Shown one piece after another: positions 34,718 through 45,800 of a stretch of DNA of 64,000 nucleotides; the stretch's first letter is position 1, and each line of letters begins with the position of its first letter. Made by a program: the position numbers and the translations under genes. A model generated the notes under the pieces. The model did no database searches and had not been told where the DNA came from. It worked only from the letters and a program-made list of their open reading frames with translations. The stretch covers positions 124,001-188,000 of the forward strand of contig JAJYYK010000001.1 in NCBI GenBank assembly GCA_021801025.1, in the 5' to 3' direction. This stretch comes from Pseudomonadota bacterium (lineage in GTDB: Bacteria > Pseudomonadota > Gammaproteobacteria > Burkholderiales > Sulfuriferulaceae).

Positions 34718-35671
34718 TTAAAAAATGTCTTTGTAGAGTGTGTTGCGAATACTTTCAAATAATGTCGGTGTATCAATGGCCATATTTTGAATATCAAGCA
34801 ATTTTTTTTGGAGGGCGAACACGCTTGGCGGTCTTGACAGCGGATCTATCTGTAAACAGGCATCCACAATGGCAAGGAGTTTGTGCGAATATTTGCCCTG
34901 CCAGGTTGTGATGGCAGGGACAAGAGTATCGCGTTCTACCCGAACATCGGCTGCGATAGGTGGGGTACCAGCCAGGCAAGCGTATATGCTGGCGCCTACC
35001 CCGTAAATGTCGGTCCACGGCCCAAGCGTATCCTTACCATAGTGGTATTGTTCCGGCGCGGCAAAGCCGGGGGTATACAGGTTCATGATTTTTTGATGTT
35101 CTTTTTTGAAAGATTGACGTACAGCACCAAAATCAATGAGTACGGGTGAACCATCTTTTCGTATGTAAATATTGCCGGGTTTGATGTCCAGGTGCAAAAG
35201 TTTTTGCGCATGGACTTCGCGTAACCCATTGAGTAACGATGCAAAAACCCGCCGGATAAACGATTCCTTAATTTGCCCCCGGTGTGCGCGAATATGGTCC
35301 TGAAGGGTTTTGCCTTCCTCATATTGCATAACGAGGTACATGGTGTCGTTGGCGCGAAAAAAATTCTCGACTTTTACAATATTCGGGTGGGAAATGCGAG
35401 CGAGCGAACGGCCTTCTTCACAAAAAAACCGCATGCCATATTTGAACATGTTGGAATTCTCTTCGGAAAGCGGTGTGATGCATTGCTTGTCATCCCGCGT
35501 CACTAAATTTCCAGGCAGATATTCTTTAATGGCAACTTCTTTATCTTTGTCGTCGTAAGCCAGATAAACAAAACTGAATCCACCCCCGCCAATTTTGCGA
35601 ACAATGCGATAATCGGCCAAATGGAAGCCATTAGGCAAAGAAAGTCTGGCCAATTTAGTTGGGGAAGCCAT
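34718..35671 (-). CDS. Hanks-type Ser/Thr protein kinase
   Basis: 317 residues, kinase domain only: Gly-rich loop KIGGGGFSFVYLAY, catalytic Lys in EVAIKEYLP, HLDIKPGNIYI (HRD variant with L for R), DFGAVRQ, and the activation segment LYTPGFAAPEQYHYG. The HLD change suggests a non-RD kinase, usually with less dependence on loop phosphorylation. No membrane helix or sensor domain, so it is cytosolic. Targets are unknown; it sits first in the operon. Confidence 0.95.
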   Translation of the reverse strand: MASPTKLARLSLPNGFHLADYRIVRKIGGGGFSFVYLAYDDKDKEVAIKEYLPGNLVTRDDKQCITPLSEENSNMFKYGMRFFCEEGRSLARISHPNIVKVENFFRANDTMYLVMQYEEGKTLQDHIRAHRGQIKESFIRRVFASLLNGLREVHAQKLLHLDIKPGNIYIRKDGSPVLIDFGAVRQSFKKEHQKIMNLYTPGFAAPEQYHYGKDTLGPWTDIYGVGASIYACLAGTPPIAADVRVERDTLVPAITTWQGKYSHKLLAIVDACLQIDPLSRPPSVFALQKKLLDIQNMAIDTPTLFESIRNTLYKDIF

Positions 35672-35743
35672 TATGGTAGGTTTAAGCCTGCTTGCGCTAC
35701 GCCAAATTGATTGATTATTGGTACCATTCTAACATGAGAATTG

Positions 35744-36859
35744 ATGGGGAACATGATGGGTAAAATTTTGCATGGGTGTGTGTTAGTGTTGGCGGCTGCG
35801 CTGGCCAATGTGGCTGATTTTTGTATGGCGAGTGAGGTGCCGTCACTGAATCATGTGTACCTCATTGTGATGGAAAACCATTCATATCAAGATATCATTG
35901 GCAATCCGAATGCGCCGTATATTAACCAATGGTTAAAAACAGCAAATTTGGCAACGGATTATTTTGCGGTCGGACACCCCAGCCTTCCCAATTATCTTGA
36001 GTTGGTGGGCGGATCCAATTTTGGAATTCGAAATGATGATTATCCGGATTGGCACGGCGCAACACCCAGCAATACATTAAATCAGCCCCTGGTTGGCACA
36101 GGGATGGATTTGGCGACGCCACCCGTCATTGCGCCGTTTGGTGCGGGGATTCCATCGGCACCCTATCGCGCGCGAACCATTGCAGACCAGTTGACAGAAC
36201 GCGGCAAACGCTGGAAATCTTATCAGGAGAGCCTGCCCGCATCGGGATTGGTGGATGGCGTCAATGATAGCGATGGCATTTATACTAATCTGGATGAGAA
36301 CAGGCTTGCAGGTTTGGGGCCATTACCGAAACACTATGCGGCAAAACACAATCCTTTCGTGTATTTTGCTGCAGTTCAAGAAGGAAAATATCCCCATGAC
36401 GGTTTAGACAACGTGGTGGGATTTGATGGTGCACACGGGCTTTATTCGGATTTGGGCGCGGGAATTTCGCCTGCATTTTCTTTTGTTGTGCCGAATTTGT
36501 GTCATGATATGCACGGTATCGACAATGGCAGCAAACGCTGTGGTAACGACATCGCACTCGTCCAGATGGGCGATGCGACGGTGCGCCAGCTGGTTGAAGC
36601 GATTCATGCTTCACCCTCATGGAAAATCGGCCGCAATGCCCTGATTTTGGTGTGGGATGAAAACAGCAACGGTGCCGATCCTAACCGCGTTGCGCTGCTG
36701 GTGGAGACCAATTATGGCAGGCAGGGGTTACGCAGTCATCAGCCGTATAGCCATTTTTCGTTGCTGAAAACTTTGGAGGCAGGGTTCGGTTTGCCGTGCC
36801 TGAATCATGCTTGTGACCACACTGTGCAAGTGATCAGTGATTTATTTGCTGCAAAATAA
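35744..36859 (+). CDS. Secreted phosphoesterase / acid phosphatase (phospholipase C-like)
   Basis: About 371 residues. Several possible starts (TTG 35741, ATG 35744, 35753, 35756) lie before one signal peptide (to about residue 29, ending FCMA). Phosphoesterase family pattern: VYLIVMENHSYQDIIGNPNAPYI, AVGHPSLPNYLELVGGSNFGI, then LCHDMHGID and ILVWDENSN, which carry the metal and active-site residues of AcpA-like acid phosphatases. Probably hydrolyses phosphomonoesters in the periplasm. Divergent from the kinase gene. Confidence 0.88.
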   Translation: MGNMMGKILHGCVLVLAAALANVADFCMASEVPSLNHVYLIVMENHSYQDIIGNPNAPYINQWLKTANLATDYFAVGHPSLPNYLELVGGSNFGIRNDDYPDWHGATPSNTLNQPLVGTGMDLATPPVIAPFGAGIPSAPYRARTIADQLTERGKRWKSYQESLPASGLVDGVNDSDGIYTNLDENRLAGLGPLPKHYAAKHNPFVYFAAVQEGKYPHDGLDNVVGFDGAHGLYSDLGAGISPAFSFVVPNLCHDMHGIDNGSKRCGNDIALVQMGDATVRQLVEAIHASPSWKIGRNALILVWDENSNGADPNRVALLVETNYGRQGLRSHQPYSHFSLLKTLEAGFGLPCLNHACDHTVQVISDLFAAK

Positions 36860-37078
36860 GCGTATTCACCCGATTTTTCAGGTGGTTGGTCTGGATTTTG
36901 CGTAAATTAGCACGCGCCCTCACCCACTTAATATGTTTTATATTGAACAATATCCCATTGAGCGTACAAATAAAACGTCGCGTTTTTATGAGTGATTCAA
37001 GCCGTTGTGCGATTGTTGTGTGAATGAATGCAAATTCAGAATGAATAAACAGGTTGTCGGAATCTTGAGGGGGAACAA

Positions 37079-37690
37079 ATGTCTGGAAATGTGTTTATCG
37101 TGACAGCGCCTTCCGGCGCAGGCAAAACCAGTTTGGTGAGGGCGTTGCTGGAAAGGGATCGGCAGGTGAGTTTATCGGTCTCCTATACCACGCGTGCGCC
37201 GCGTGCCGGTGAGGAAGAGGGCCGGGATTATCATTTCGTCAGTCTGGATTGTTTCATGGGCATGCTGGGAGAGGGAGAGTTTTTAGAAAGCGCTGTGGTG
37301 TATGGCAACCGTTATGGCACATCTGAGCGCTGGATTCGGGAGAAAATTGCGCGGGGCGAAGACGTGCTGCTTGAAATTGACTGGCAGGGCGCGCAGCAGG
37401 TGCGGCGTTTGTTTCCATCAGCAATCGGTATTTTTATACTACCCCCTTCGCTGGCGGTGTTGGCGCAGCGCTTGCTGGAGCGTGGGCAAGACGATGCGCC
37501 GACTGTCGCGCGTCGCATGGCCGCAGCGCGTGAGGATATTAGCCATGCGCTAGAATTTGACTATGTTATCATTAACGACGATTTTAATACGGCACTGGCT
37601 GATTTACAGGCGGTCGTGCGGGCAGAGCGCCTGCGTGTGCTGGTATTGCAAGAACAAAATCCAGGTTGGTTTTTGGCATTTAACAGTTAG
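37079..37690 (+). CDS. gmk: Guanylate kinase
   Basis: 203 residues: P-loop [39 protein letters not shown] and [11 protein letters not shown]. Phosphorylates GMP to GDP. First of the conserved gmk-rpoZ-spoT order. GGGG precedes ATG 37079. Confidence 0.97.
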   Translation: MSGNVFIVTAPSGAGKTSLVRALLERDRQVSLSVSYTTRAPRAGEEEGRDYHFVSLDCFMGMLGEGEFLESAVVYGNRYGTSERWIREKIARGEDVLLEIDWQGAQQVRRLFPSAIGIFILPPSLAVLAQRLLERGQDDAPTVARRMAAAREDISHALEFDYVIINDDFNTALADLQAVVRAERLRVLVLQEQNPGWFLAFNS

Positions 37691-37701
37691 TGGAGAGTGA
37701 C

Positions 37702-37908
37702 ATGGCGCGTGTAACTGTAGAAGATTGTATGGATAAATTTGAAAACCGGTTTGAGTTGACCCTGGCAGCTACTTATCGCGCACGTCAGTTGGCCAATGGG
37801 CAGGCCCCCAAAGTGGATGCCGGGCGTGATAAACCAGCCGTGGTTGCCTTGCGTGAAATTGCAATGGGGAAAGTGGGCCCTGAAATTTTGCACCGTACTC
37901 GCGGTTAA
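37702..37908 (+). CDS. rpoZ: RNA polymerase omega subunit
   Basis: 68 residues from ATG 37702 (GGAGAG seven bases before): [30 protein letters not shown], the standard omega N terminus, and [11 protein letters not shown]. Assists folding of the beta' subunit and forms one ppGpp site, fitting its place before spoT. Confidence 0.96.
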   Translation: MARVTVEDCMDKFENRFELTLAATYRARQLANGQAPKVDAGRDKPAVVALREIAMGKVGPEILHRTRG

Positions 37909-37973
37909 AGTTTTTTGCATGATTTTTGTTGCCCATGTGAGCATGTCTTTGGGTTAACAAGATTGAGACACTC

Positions 37974-40100
37974 ATGACTGAGTTCGATATTGAAGAGCAA
38001 GTCGCCTATCTGAAAGCATCGGATATTGAACAGGTGCGCGCTGCATTTGAGTTCAGCCGGCAAGCGCACCGCGGACAATTCCGTAAAAGTGGGGATGCCT
38101 ATATTTCGCACCCGCTTGCGGTAGCAAGCGTCCTCGCGCACTGGCATCTGGATGCGCAGGCGCTGATGGCGGCGCTGCTGCATGATGTCGTGGAAGACAC
38201 TGCAGTGACCAAGGAGGAAATTGCCGGGAAATTTGGTAAGCCTGTGGCAGATTTGGTTGATGGCGTTTCCAAATTGGACAAAATCGAGTTTCAAACTGCA
38301 GTTTCTGCCCAGGCGGAAAATTTCCGCAAAATGTTATTGGCCATGGCGCGTGATGTGCGGGTCATCCTGATTAAGCTGGCCGATCGTTTGCATAATATGC
38401 GCACGCTTGATTCCATGCCGCAGGAAAAACGCCGCCGCATTGCCCGCGAAACCACCGATATTTATGCGCCCATTGCGAATCGTTTGGGCTTAAATAATCT
38501 CTATCAGGAGTTGGACGACCTCAGTTTTTATCATTTACATCCCGAGCGTTACCGTGTGCTGGCACAAGCGGTCAAAACCGCCCGCGGCAATCGCAAGGAA
38601 GTGATTGAAAAGGTACGCGAAGCGATTGCAAATAAACTGGTCGTCGCTCACTTGCCGGCTGTGGTGAGCGGACGTGAAAAACATCTTTACAGTATCTATA
38701 AGAAAATGCAGGAAAAGTCCCTGGCATTTTCTGAGGTGTTTGATATTTATGGTTTTCGGGTTATTGTGAACGATCAAGCCTCGTGTTATTTGGCGTTGGG
38801 GTGTTTACACGGCTTATACAAACCCATCCCGGGAAAATTCAAGGATTACATCGCAATTCCCAAGTCGAATGGCTATCAGTCGCTGCATACCACCTTGTTC
38901 GGCCCGTTTGGTACGCCGTTAGAAATTCAAATTCGTACTCATGAGATGCACAAACTGGCTGAAGCCGGTGTGGCGTCGCACTGGTTGTATAAAACCGGCG
39001 ATGAAGACCTCAATATGGTGCAGCAACGTACCCACCAGTGGCTACAATCCTTGCTTGAAATTCAGGAAGGTGGGGGCGATTCAGCGGAGTTTCTTGAGCA
39101 CATCAAGGTGGATTTGTTCCCTGACGAGGTCTATGTGTTTACCCCCAAGGGTAAAATCATGTCATTGCCGCGTGGCGCCACGGCGGTGGATTTCGCCTAT
39201 GCCGTACACACCGATGTGGGCAATCATTGCGCAGCAGCCAAAATTAACGGTGAGCTCATGCCGATGCGAACATTGCTGCGCAGTGGCGATCAAGTGGAAG
39301 TGGTGACTTCGCCCAACGCCCATCCCAATCCTGCCTGGGTTAACTTTGTGGCCTCAGGACGTGCCAGAGCACATATTCGCCATTACTTGCGTACCTTGCA
39401 TGCCGGAGAGGCTGAGCAATTGGGCGAACGATTATTAGATCAGGCAATCCGTGCACTGGGTGGAGACCCCACGGCACTGCGTCCGTCGTGTTGGGATCGG
39501 GTTGCGCGCGAAACAGGCAAGAGTCGGCAGGACATCCTGACTGACATCGGCTTGGGTAAGCGATTGAACATTGTCGTGGCGCGGCAATTGATGATGCAGG
39601 ATCAAGGCTTGCCCGCGCAACGCCAACACAGCACGATTGCTATTCGTGGCTCAGAAGGTGTGTCCGTGCAATTGGCTACCTGTTGCAGACCGATCCCTGG
39701 CGACCCGATTGTGGCTTTTATCAAATCCGATCAGGGGTTAATTGTGCATACACACGATTGCGGCGCGATAAGGCATTATCGCAGCGACCCTGACAAATGG
39801 CTGGATGTGGAGTGGGAGCCCGGTTTAACTAAAATGTTTGATGTGGCGGTTCGGGTCATCGTACTGAACCAGCGCGGCGTACTCGCCAAGTTGGCAGGCG
39901 TGATTGCCGAAGAAGGCTCAAATATCGACAACATTTCTCTGTCTGACCAGGATGGCAGTCAATACACCACGATCAATTTTACGTTGCAAGTCGAACAACG
40001 CATGCACCTTGCCCGTATCATGCGCGCCTTGCGCCGATTGCCGGAAGTGGTGCGGCTATCGCGGGTGAAGCAGCGGCAGAAAGAGCAAGCCGCGCAGTAA
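37974..40100 (+). CDS. spoT: Bifunctional (p)ppGpp synthetase/hydrolase SpoT
   Basis: 708 residues: HD hydrolase domain with HDVVEDT and LADRLHNMRTL, synthetase domain with GREKHLYSIYKKM (basic RxK type, as in bifunctional enzymes, not the acidic form of RelA) and YGFRVIVND, TGS domain (DLFPDEVYVFTPKGKIMSLP), helical and zinc-finger-like segment (CCRPIPGDPI), and ACT domain at the C terminus. Hydrolase residues are intact. Sets ppGpp levels in starvation. Confidence 0.97.
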   Translation: MTEFDIEEQVAYLKASDIEQVRAAFEFSRQAHRGQFRKSGDAYISHPLAVASVLAHWHLDAQALMAALLHDVVEDTAVTKEEIAGKFGKPVADLVDGVSKLDKIEFQTAVSAQAENFRKMLLAMARDVRVILIKLADRLHNMRTLDSMPQEKRRRIARETTDIYAPIANRLGLNNLYQELDDLSFYHLHPERYRVLAQAVKTARGNRKEVIEKVREAIANKLVVAHLPAVVSGREKHLYSIYKKMQEKSLAFSEVFDIYGFRVIVNDQASCYLALGCLHGLYKPIPGKFKDYIAIPKSNGYQSLHTTLFGPFGTPLEIQIRTHEMHKLAEAGVASHWLYKTGDEDLNMVQQRTHQWLQSLLEIQEGGGDSAEFLEHIKVDLFPDEVYVFTPKGKIMSLPRGATAVDFAYAVHTDVGNHCAAAKINGELMPMRTLLRSGDQVEVVTSPNAHPNPAWVNFVASGRARAHIRHYLRTLHAGEAEQLGERLLDQAIRALGGDPTALRPSCWDRVARETGKSRQDILTDIGLGKRLNIVVARQLMMQDQGLPAQRQHSTIAIRGSEGVSVQLATCCRPIPGDPIVAFIKSDQGLIVHTHDCGAIRHYRSDPDKWLDVEWEPGLTKMFDVAVRVIVLNQRGVLAKLAGVIAEEGSNIDNISLSDQDGSQYTTINFTLQVEQRMHLARIMRALRRLPEVVRLSRVKQRQKEQAAQ

Positions 40101-40421
40101 TGGTCGCGGTGTGTTAAGGCATTGGGATCACTGATTGGGTCAATTCATGTTCAATACTCAACCGGCGGATCAGTTCGTGGGTGAGCGCACAATTTTTCCG
40201 GATTTCGGGGTGGCCGCAGGATAAATGGCAGAAGGCCGCTTTGCGCTACCTACCCATCAATCAATCAACGACATTTCACTGACACATGACGGATGTTTTT
40301 ACCATTTAAAATGGTGATCTCCGGCCTTTCGCCCGTTTAGCCATACAAAATGAGTCTTGCTCATTCAAAACTAATTATTCACTGCTACAATCCGGAAATC
40401 GAACCCGTTTTAGGGATACTC
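40101..40421. other. Intergenic interval after spoT
   Basis: About 320 bp. On the minus strand an open frame without a start (40245 to stop 40114; 43 codons, reading ...CGHPEIRKNCALTHELI...) looks protein-like and may be the tail of a lost gene. The right part should hold the promoter of the RND efflux operon; no motif is clear. Confidence 0.35.
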
Positions 40422-41750
40422 ATGCAAATTTTGTTGCGATTGTCCAGTTATCTGCCAGTGATCGTCTTGTCAGCTTGTGCGGTGTATGCACCCAAACCTT
40501 TGCCTCAGCAACTTGATGTGGCAACCAGTGTGTCAGCCTTGCGTACGACCAGTCCCTCCAGGGCGGCACCCAGGCTGACCCATTTGTTTGACCCGGCGCA
40601 GGGCTTGGACAGTGAATCTTTGGCAATGCTGGCTGTGGCCAATAATCCGGAATTGCGTGTAGCCCGCGCCAGCTTGGGCGTGGCACAGGCGCAGATGTTT
40701 TCTGCCGGTCTGTTGGCGGATCCGCAATTGGCATTGAGCCAGGCTGACTCTATGACCCTGGGCGTGCTGAATGCCTGGACGGCGGGGTTGGGATTTGATG
40801 TGGGTGACTGGTTGATGCGCTCCTCACGCGAACATATCGCGGGCGCCCAATTGTCGCAGGCCCAACAACAACTGCTGTGGCAAGAGTGGCAGGTGGTGGC
40901 GCAGGCGCGGGTGTTGTACGTGCGTTTGCGTACTCAGACAGCCGTATTGCCTTTGTTGCAACGCGAACAGCAATTCCTGACCGACAATTATCAAACTTAT
41001 CAATTGGCTTTGGCTGCGCAAAACGTGACCGCCGATGCGGTCAATGCCAATTGGCTGGCGTTGCAGACCGTGAATTTCCAGCTGAATGCGCTGACTCGGG
41101 CGTTGAGGCAAACCCGTGCTGATTTGAATGGTTTGTTGGGGCTGTCCGATACCGCGCAGGTCACCCTGGTGGGGAAGTTTGTGTCACAGCCTGTTGATGT
41201 GAGGCAAGTACGTACACAATTGTTGACGCTTGTAAAAAAACGGCCGGATATGGTTGCACTTGCCGACGCTTATCAGTCACAGGAGTTCAAGTACCATGCC
41301 ACGGTATTGGCACAGTTTCCCCTGTTGTCTGTGGGATTGACCCGATCCACAGATAATTTCGGTGATAACAGTTTCGGCCCGGATATCAATTTAAGTCTGC
41401 CGGTCTTCAATCGCAATCGCGGAAACATTGCCATAGCCAGAGCCAATCGTGAACAGGTTTACCAGGCTTATCAGGCGCGTTTGGATTCGGCTTATAGTGA
41501 GGCGGCTGTGGCGCTGGATAATTTGCCGCTTATTCAACAGCAGTTAACGCAAATGCGCGCAGGATTGCCAGCGTTGCGCGCGCAGGCTGAGCAAGCGCAA
41601 GTGGCTTGGCAGTCGGGCAATTTTACGACGGCTCAATCTGCGCAGGCGCAGATCACTTATTTGGATAAACAAATCGAAATGATTCATTTGCAGGCACTGT
41701 TAGCAGGGCAACAGATCGCATTACTGACATTATTGGGGCCAGAAACTTAA
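40422..41750 (+). CDS. TolC-family outer-membrane efflux lipoprotein
   Basis: 442 residues from ATG 40422 (AGGGA seven bases before), giving a lipoprotein signal with lipobox VLSAC; the longer frame to 40350 would bury it. OEP-type helical repeats rich in Gln and Ala and a KKRPDMVAL motif. Forms the outer-membrane duct of the RND system encoded next. Confidence 0.88.
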   Translation: MQILLRLSSYLPVIVLSACAVYAPKPLPQQLDVATSVSALRTTSPSRAAPRLTHLFDPAQGLDSESLAMLAVANNPELRVARASLGVAQAQMFSAGLLADPQLALSQADSMTLGVLNAWTAGLGFDVGDWLMRSSREHIAGAQLSQAQQQLLWQEWQVVAQARVLYVRLRTQTAVLPLLQREQQFLTDNYQTYQLALAAQNVTADAVNANWLALQTVNFQLNALTRALRQTRADLNGLLGLSDTAQVTLVGKFVSQPVDVRQVRTQLLTLVKKRPDMVALADAYQSQEFKYHATVLAQFPLLSVGLTRSTDNFGDNSFGPDINLSLPVFNRNRGNIAIARANREQVYQAYQARLDSAYSEAAVALDNLPLIQQQLTQMRAGLPALRAQAEQAQVAWQSGNFTTAQSAQAQITYLDKQIEMIHLQALLAGQQIALLTLLGPET

Positions 41751-41777
41751 GGCTCATTTATGAATTAGAGGATGGAC

Positions 41778-42845
41778 ATGAAATTAGGTTATGTGGTGCT
41801 GGCCACGTTGTTGTTGTCAACGCAGGTGAGCGCCGATAATGATGATGCGGTAGCGGGTGATGCGCCTGTTAAAGCAGTGCGCGCAAGCGTGCGCACTGCG
41901 CCGTTGCAGCAGCAGATGATATCGGAGAGTGTCGCGGTATACGGTCAGGTGATGCCCAGTTCACGGCTGGTGACAGTGTTGAGTGAGCCGCGCGCCGGAC
42001 AGGTTATTGCGATGAATGTGGTGGTGGGGCAGCATGTTCGCAAAGGGCAGACGTTGCTGACCTTTGCGAATGCGCCAGAAACCGATCAGTCATGGCGTCA
42101 GGCTTCCATTGCTGTCGATTCGGCGCAAAGTGAGCGCTCACGCTTGGCGCAATTGCTCGCGCAACATTTGGCCACGGCGGGGCAATTGGCCGCCGCCGAT
42201 AAAACTCTTGCCGATGCGAAAGCGCAGTTGGAAGCGCAACAACAACTGGGTGCCGGGCGTCATCTGTCACCGCTTAAAACGCCGAGTGATGGATGGGTGA
42301 GCGCGGTGAATGTTGCTGCCGGCACACGCGTGACCGCAGGCACGCAGCTACTTGAATTGAGCCCGGATGCTGCAACACACACTACCTTTGCGGTAGAAGT
42401 GGAGGACAGTCAGCGCATACAGATTGGCATGCCGGTAAAGATCGTATCATTGGTGGGGGCTGATCGGTCCGTGTCAGGCCGTGTAGAGCGAATTGCCGTT
42501 GCCGTGACTGCATCCACACAGCAAGTGGGAATTGGGGTAACTATGCCGGTGGGAGTGTTCATGTCCGGCGAACGGGTAAAAGGCATCTTGACCTTGCAAC
42601 GACAACTTTCCTGGGTGGTCCCGCGTTTGGCCGTGTTGCGGGATGATATGGGGGCTTGTTTGTATCAGGTAAAAAATGGCCATGCGGTGCGTATCGCTGT
42701 ACGCACCGGCATTGAAAATGCAGAAAATATCGCTGTAGACGGACCGTTTTTACCTGGGGCGCCTGTGGTGATTGTGGGTAATTATGAATTGACTCCGGGT
42801 ATGGCAGTGCGTGTGCAGGCGCCCGTAGATTCTGGCGCACTATGA
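41778..42845 (+). CDS. RND periplasmic adaptor (HlyD/CusB-like)
   Basis: 355 residues from ATG 41778 (GAGG six bases before; ATG 41772 is too close). Signal peptide to about residue 20 (VSA). Lipoyl half-motifs GQVIAMNVVVGQHVRKGQTLL and LKTPSDGWVSAVNVAAGTRV enclose a helical hairpin; beta-barrel and membrane-proximal domains follow. Overlaps the RND gene as ATGA. Confidence 0.9.
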   Translation: MKLGYVVLATLLLSTQVSADNDDAVAGDAPVKAVRASVRTAPLQQQMISESVAVYGQVMPSSRLVTVLSEPRAGQVIAMNVVVGQHVRKGQTLLTFANAPETDQSWRQASIAVDSAQSERSRLAQLLAQHLATAGQLAAADKTLADAKAQLEAQQQLGAGRHLSPLKTPSDGWVSAVNVAAGTRVTAGTQLLELSPDAATHTTFAVEVEDSQRIQIGMPVKIVSLVGADRSVSGRVERIAVAVTASTQQVGIGVTMPVGVFMSGERVKGILTLQRQLSWVVPRLAVLRDDMGACLYQVKNGHAVRIAVRTGIENAENIAVDGPFLPGAPVVIVGNYELTPGMAVRVQAPVDSGAL

Positions 42846-45800
42846 GTGCTGTGAAATTGATGAGCCAGGAGAGCTGGATGCAGCGCCATCGTCGAACGAT
42901 TTTGTTCGTGCTGGCGATTTTCGCGCTGGCGGGTGCGGTAGCCGGTTTTCGTTTGCCCGTTGGCTTATTTCCCAATGTGTCATTTCCCCGTGTGGTGGTG
43001 ACGCTGGATGCCGGTGATCGACCTGCAGATCTGATGATGCTGTCGGTGACCCAGCCAGTGGAAGTGGCCGTGCGACGCCTGCCTGGCGTGCAATCGGTGC
43101 GTTCAACTACCAGCCGGGGTTCAGCGGAGATTTCTGTCGATTTCGGCTGGGGTACTTCTATGGGGTTGGCAACCGCAGCCCTCAGTCAAGCCGTCACGCA
43201 AATTTTACCTAATCTCCCTGCAGGTACACAAATGACGGTCAGGCGCATGGATCCCACGGTGTTTCCGATCCTGGCTTACAGTTTGACTTCTGATCGCCAG
43301 TCCCAATCGGTCTTGTATGATTTGGCGCGTTATCAGTTGCTGCCGCTGTTGTCTGGTATCAGCGGTGTGGCGCAAGTGGAGGTTCAGGGTGGCGAACGGG
43401 AGGAATATCAGGTTGAAGTCAATCCAGCCCGCTTGAATGCTTACGGCTTGAGTGTGCAAGATGTGACCCAGGCGCTGGCTGCGGCAAATATCGTCAACGT
43501 GGTTGGGCGCCTGGAAGATCATTACAAATTATATTTGGCGGTGGCGGACAGTCGTGTGCATTCTGTTATGCAACTGCGAGATTTGACCATACGTACGCCA
43601 AGCGGTGCATTGGTGCCTTTGGGACGCATCGCCGAGGTCAGCGATGGCGTGATGCCGCATTGGACCCGGGTGACGGCGGATGGGCGGCAAGCGGTATTGC
43701 TGAATATTTTTCAGCAACCCGGGGCCAACAGCGTACAGATTGCTCAGGATGTGGCTGCCAAACTTGCCGCATACCATGCGCATCTGCCCGCAGGGGCGAA
43801 ATTGGCCAACTGGTATGATCAAAGTGCTTTGGTGTTGGAATCGGCCAAAAGCGTACGTGATGCCATGTTGATGGGCACCGGCCTGGCTATTTTTGTGTTG
43901 TGGCTGTTTTTGCGTAATGTTCGCATCACACTGATTGCTTTGGCAATTGTGCCAGTCGTGTTGTCCGTGACGGTGTTGATGTTGTATGTCCTCGGCATGA
44001 GTTTCAATATTATGACCCTGGGCGGCATGGCTGCAGCGGTCGGTTTAATTATTGATGATGCCATTGTGATGACAGAACACATTGTGCGCCGATTGCGGGA
44101 TGGCGGTGGCCCGGCGCACCAGCGAATTATGTTGGCGGCGAGCGAGTTTATTCGGCCGCTGGCAGGTTCTTCTGCTGCGACGATCATCATTTTTGTGCCC
44201 CTGGCCTTTTTGACCGGCGTAACGGGTGCATTTTTTAAAGCCTTGTCGTTGACGATGGCCTCCGGTCTGTTGATTTCCTTTTTTGTGACCTGGACGGCGA
44301 CCCCTATTTTGGCGGAGCATTTGTTGCGGAGCACGGATGCGGGGCAAGATGGAAAGTGGACGCATCAGGTCCAGGCATTTTATGGTCGCCTGATGGCGCG
44401 TCTGCTGGCACGCCCAGTGTGGCTGCTGGTGTTGTTGGTGCCTCTGTTTGTGATCGGCATCCTGGCTTTCCAGCGCGTCGGAACCGGATTTATGCCTGCC
44501 ATGGATGAGGGCGGGTTTACCCTGGATTACCATTCGGCGCCGGGTACTTCCCTGACCGAAACCAATCGGCTACTAAATCAAGTTGAAATGATTCTCAGGG
44601 CGGATCCTGATGTGGAAACCTATTCGCGTCGCACGGGCGCGCAATTGGGAGGCGGCATCACCGAAGCCAATGAAGGTGATTTTTTTGTGCGTTTGCGTCA
44701 TGGGCAGCGCGCCCCGATTGCACAGGTGATGGATCGGATACGCAACCGGATTGAGCAGAATGTGCCGGGCTTGAATATCGAGTTGGCGCAATTGATGGAA
44801 GATGAAATTGGGGATTTGACGGCAGTACCGCAGCCAATCGAAGTGAAGTTGTTTGGTGATGATCAGGCCGCTTTGGAACAAGCGGCTCACCGGGTACAAA
44901 CACAGATTTCGGCCATTGCGGGCGTGGTGGATACCCGCGATGGCATTCATCCGGCGGGTGATGCGCTGGAAATACATGTTGATCCGGTGCGCGCTGCCCT
45001 GGAAGGGATGAGTGTGGATGCGGTGAGCCAGGCATTGGGTAATGATTTGGCAGGAAACGTGGCTACCCAGATTCAGCGCAGTGCCAAAATGGTTGGCGTA
45101 CGTGTGCGAGTGCCCTTTGATTTGCGAGGCAGGGTGGCCGATGTGGCGCGTTTGCAAATCCGCGCGCCTGATGGGCATTTATTTCCATTGGGACGCATCG
45201 CCAAAATTGAAGCTGTTAGCGGGCAACCTCAAATTGAACGTGAAAACCTCAAACATATGATTGCGGTGACTGGGCGAATCAGTGGTCGCTCCATGGGCGC
45301 AGTCATGACGGATGTGCGTCGGGTGGTGGGCGCATCGGGCAATCTGCCTATGGGGGTCTATTTTGAATTGGGTGGTTTGTATGCCCAACAACAACAAGCT
45401 TTTCAGGGTATGGCGGCAGTGTTTGTTGCTGCATTGGGTTTGGTGTGCGTGTTGCTGTTGTGGATTTATGAACGTTTTCAGATTGCGCTGGCCATCATGG
45501 TGATGCCCTTGTTGTCTTCATTGGCCGTGGTGACGGGCTTGTGGCTGTTTGGTAATGAGCTGGATATTTCGTCCATGATGGGCATGACCATGATTATCGG
45601 CATTGTGACTGAAGCAGCTATTTTTTATTTTTCCGAATTTTATGAATTGCCTGATGAAATGCCTTTGACCGAGGCACTTATCCTGGCCGGAAAAAATCGT
45701 ATGCGACCTATTGCCATGACTGGATTTGCTGCGATGCTGACCCTGTTGCCTCTGGCAATTACATGGGGACACAGCGCGAGCATGCAGCAACCACTCGCCG

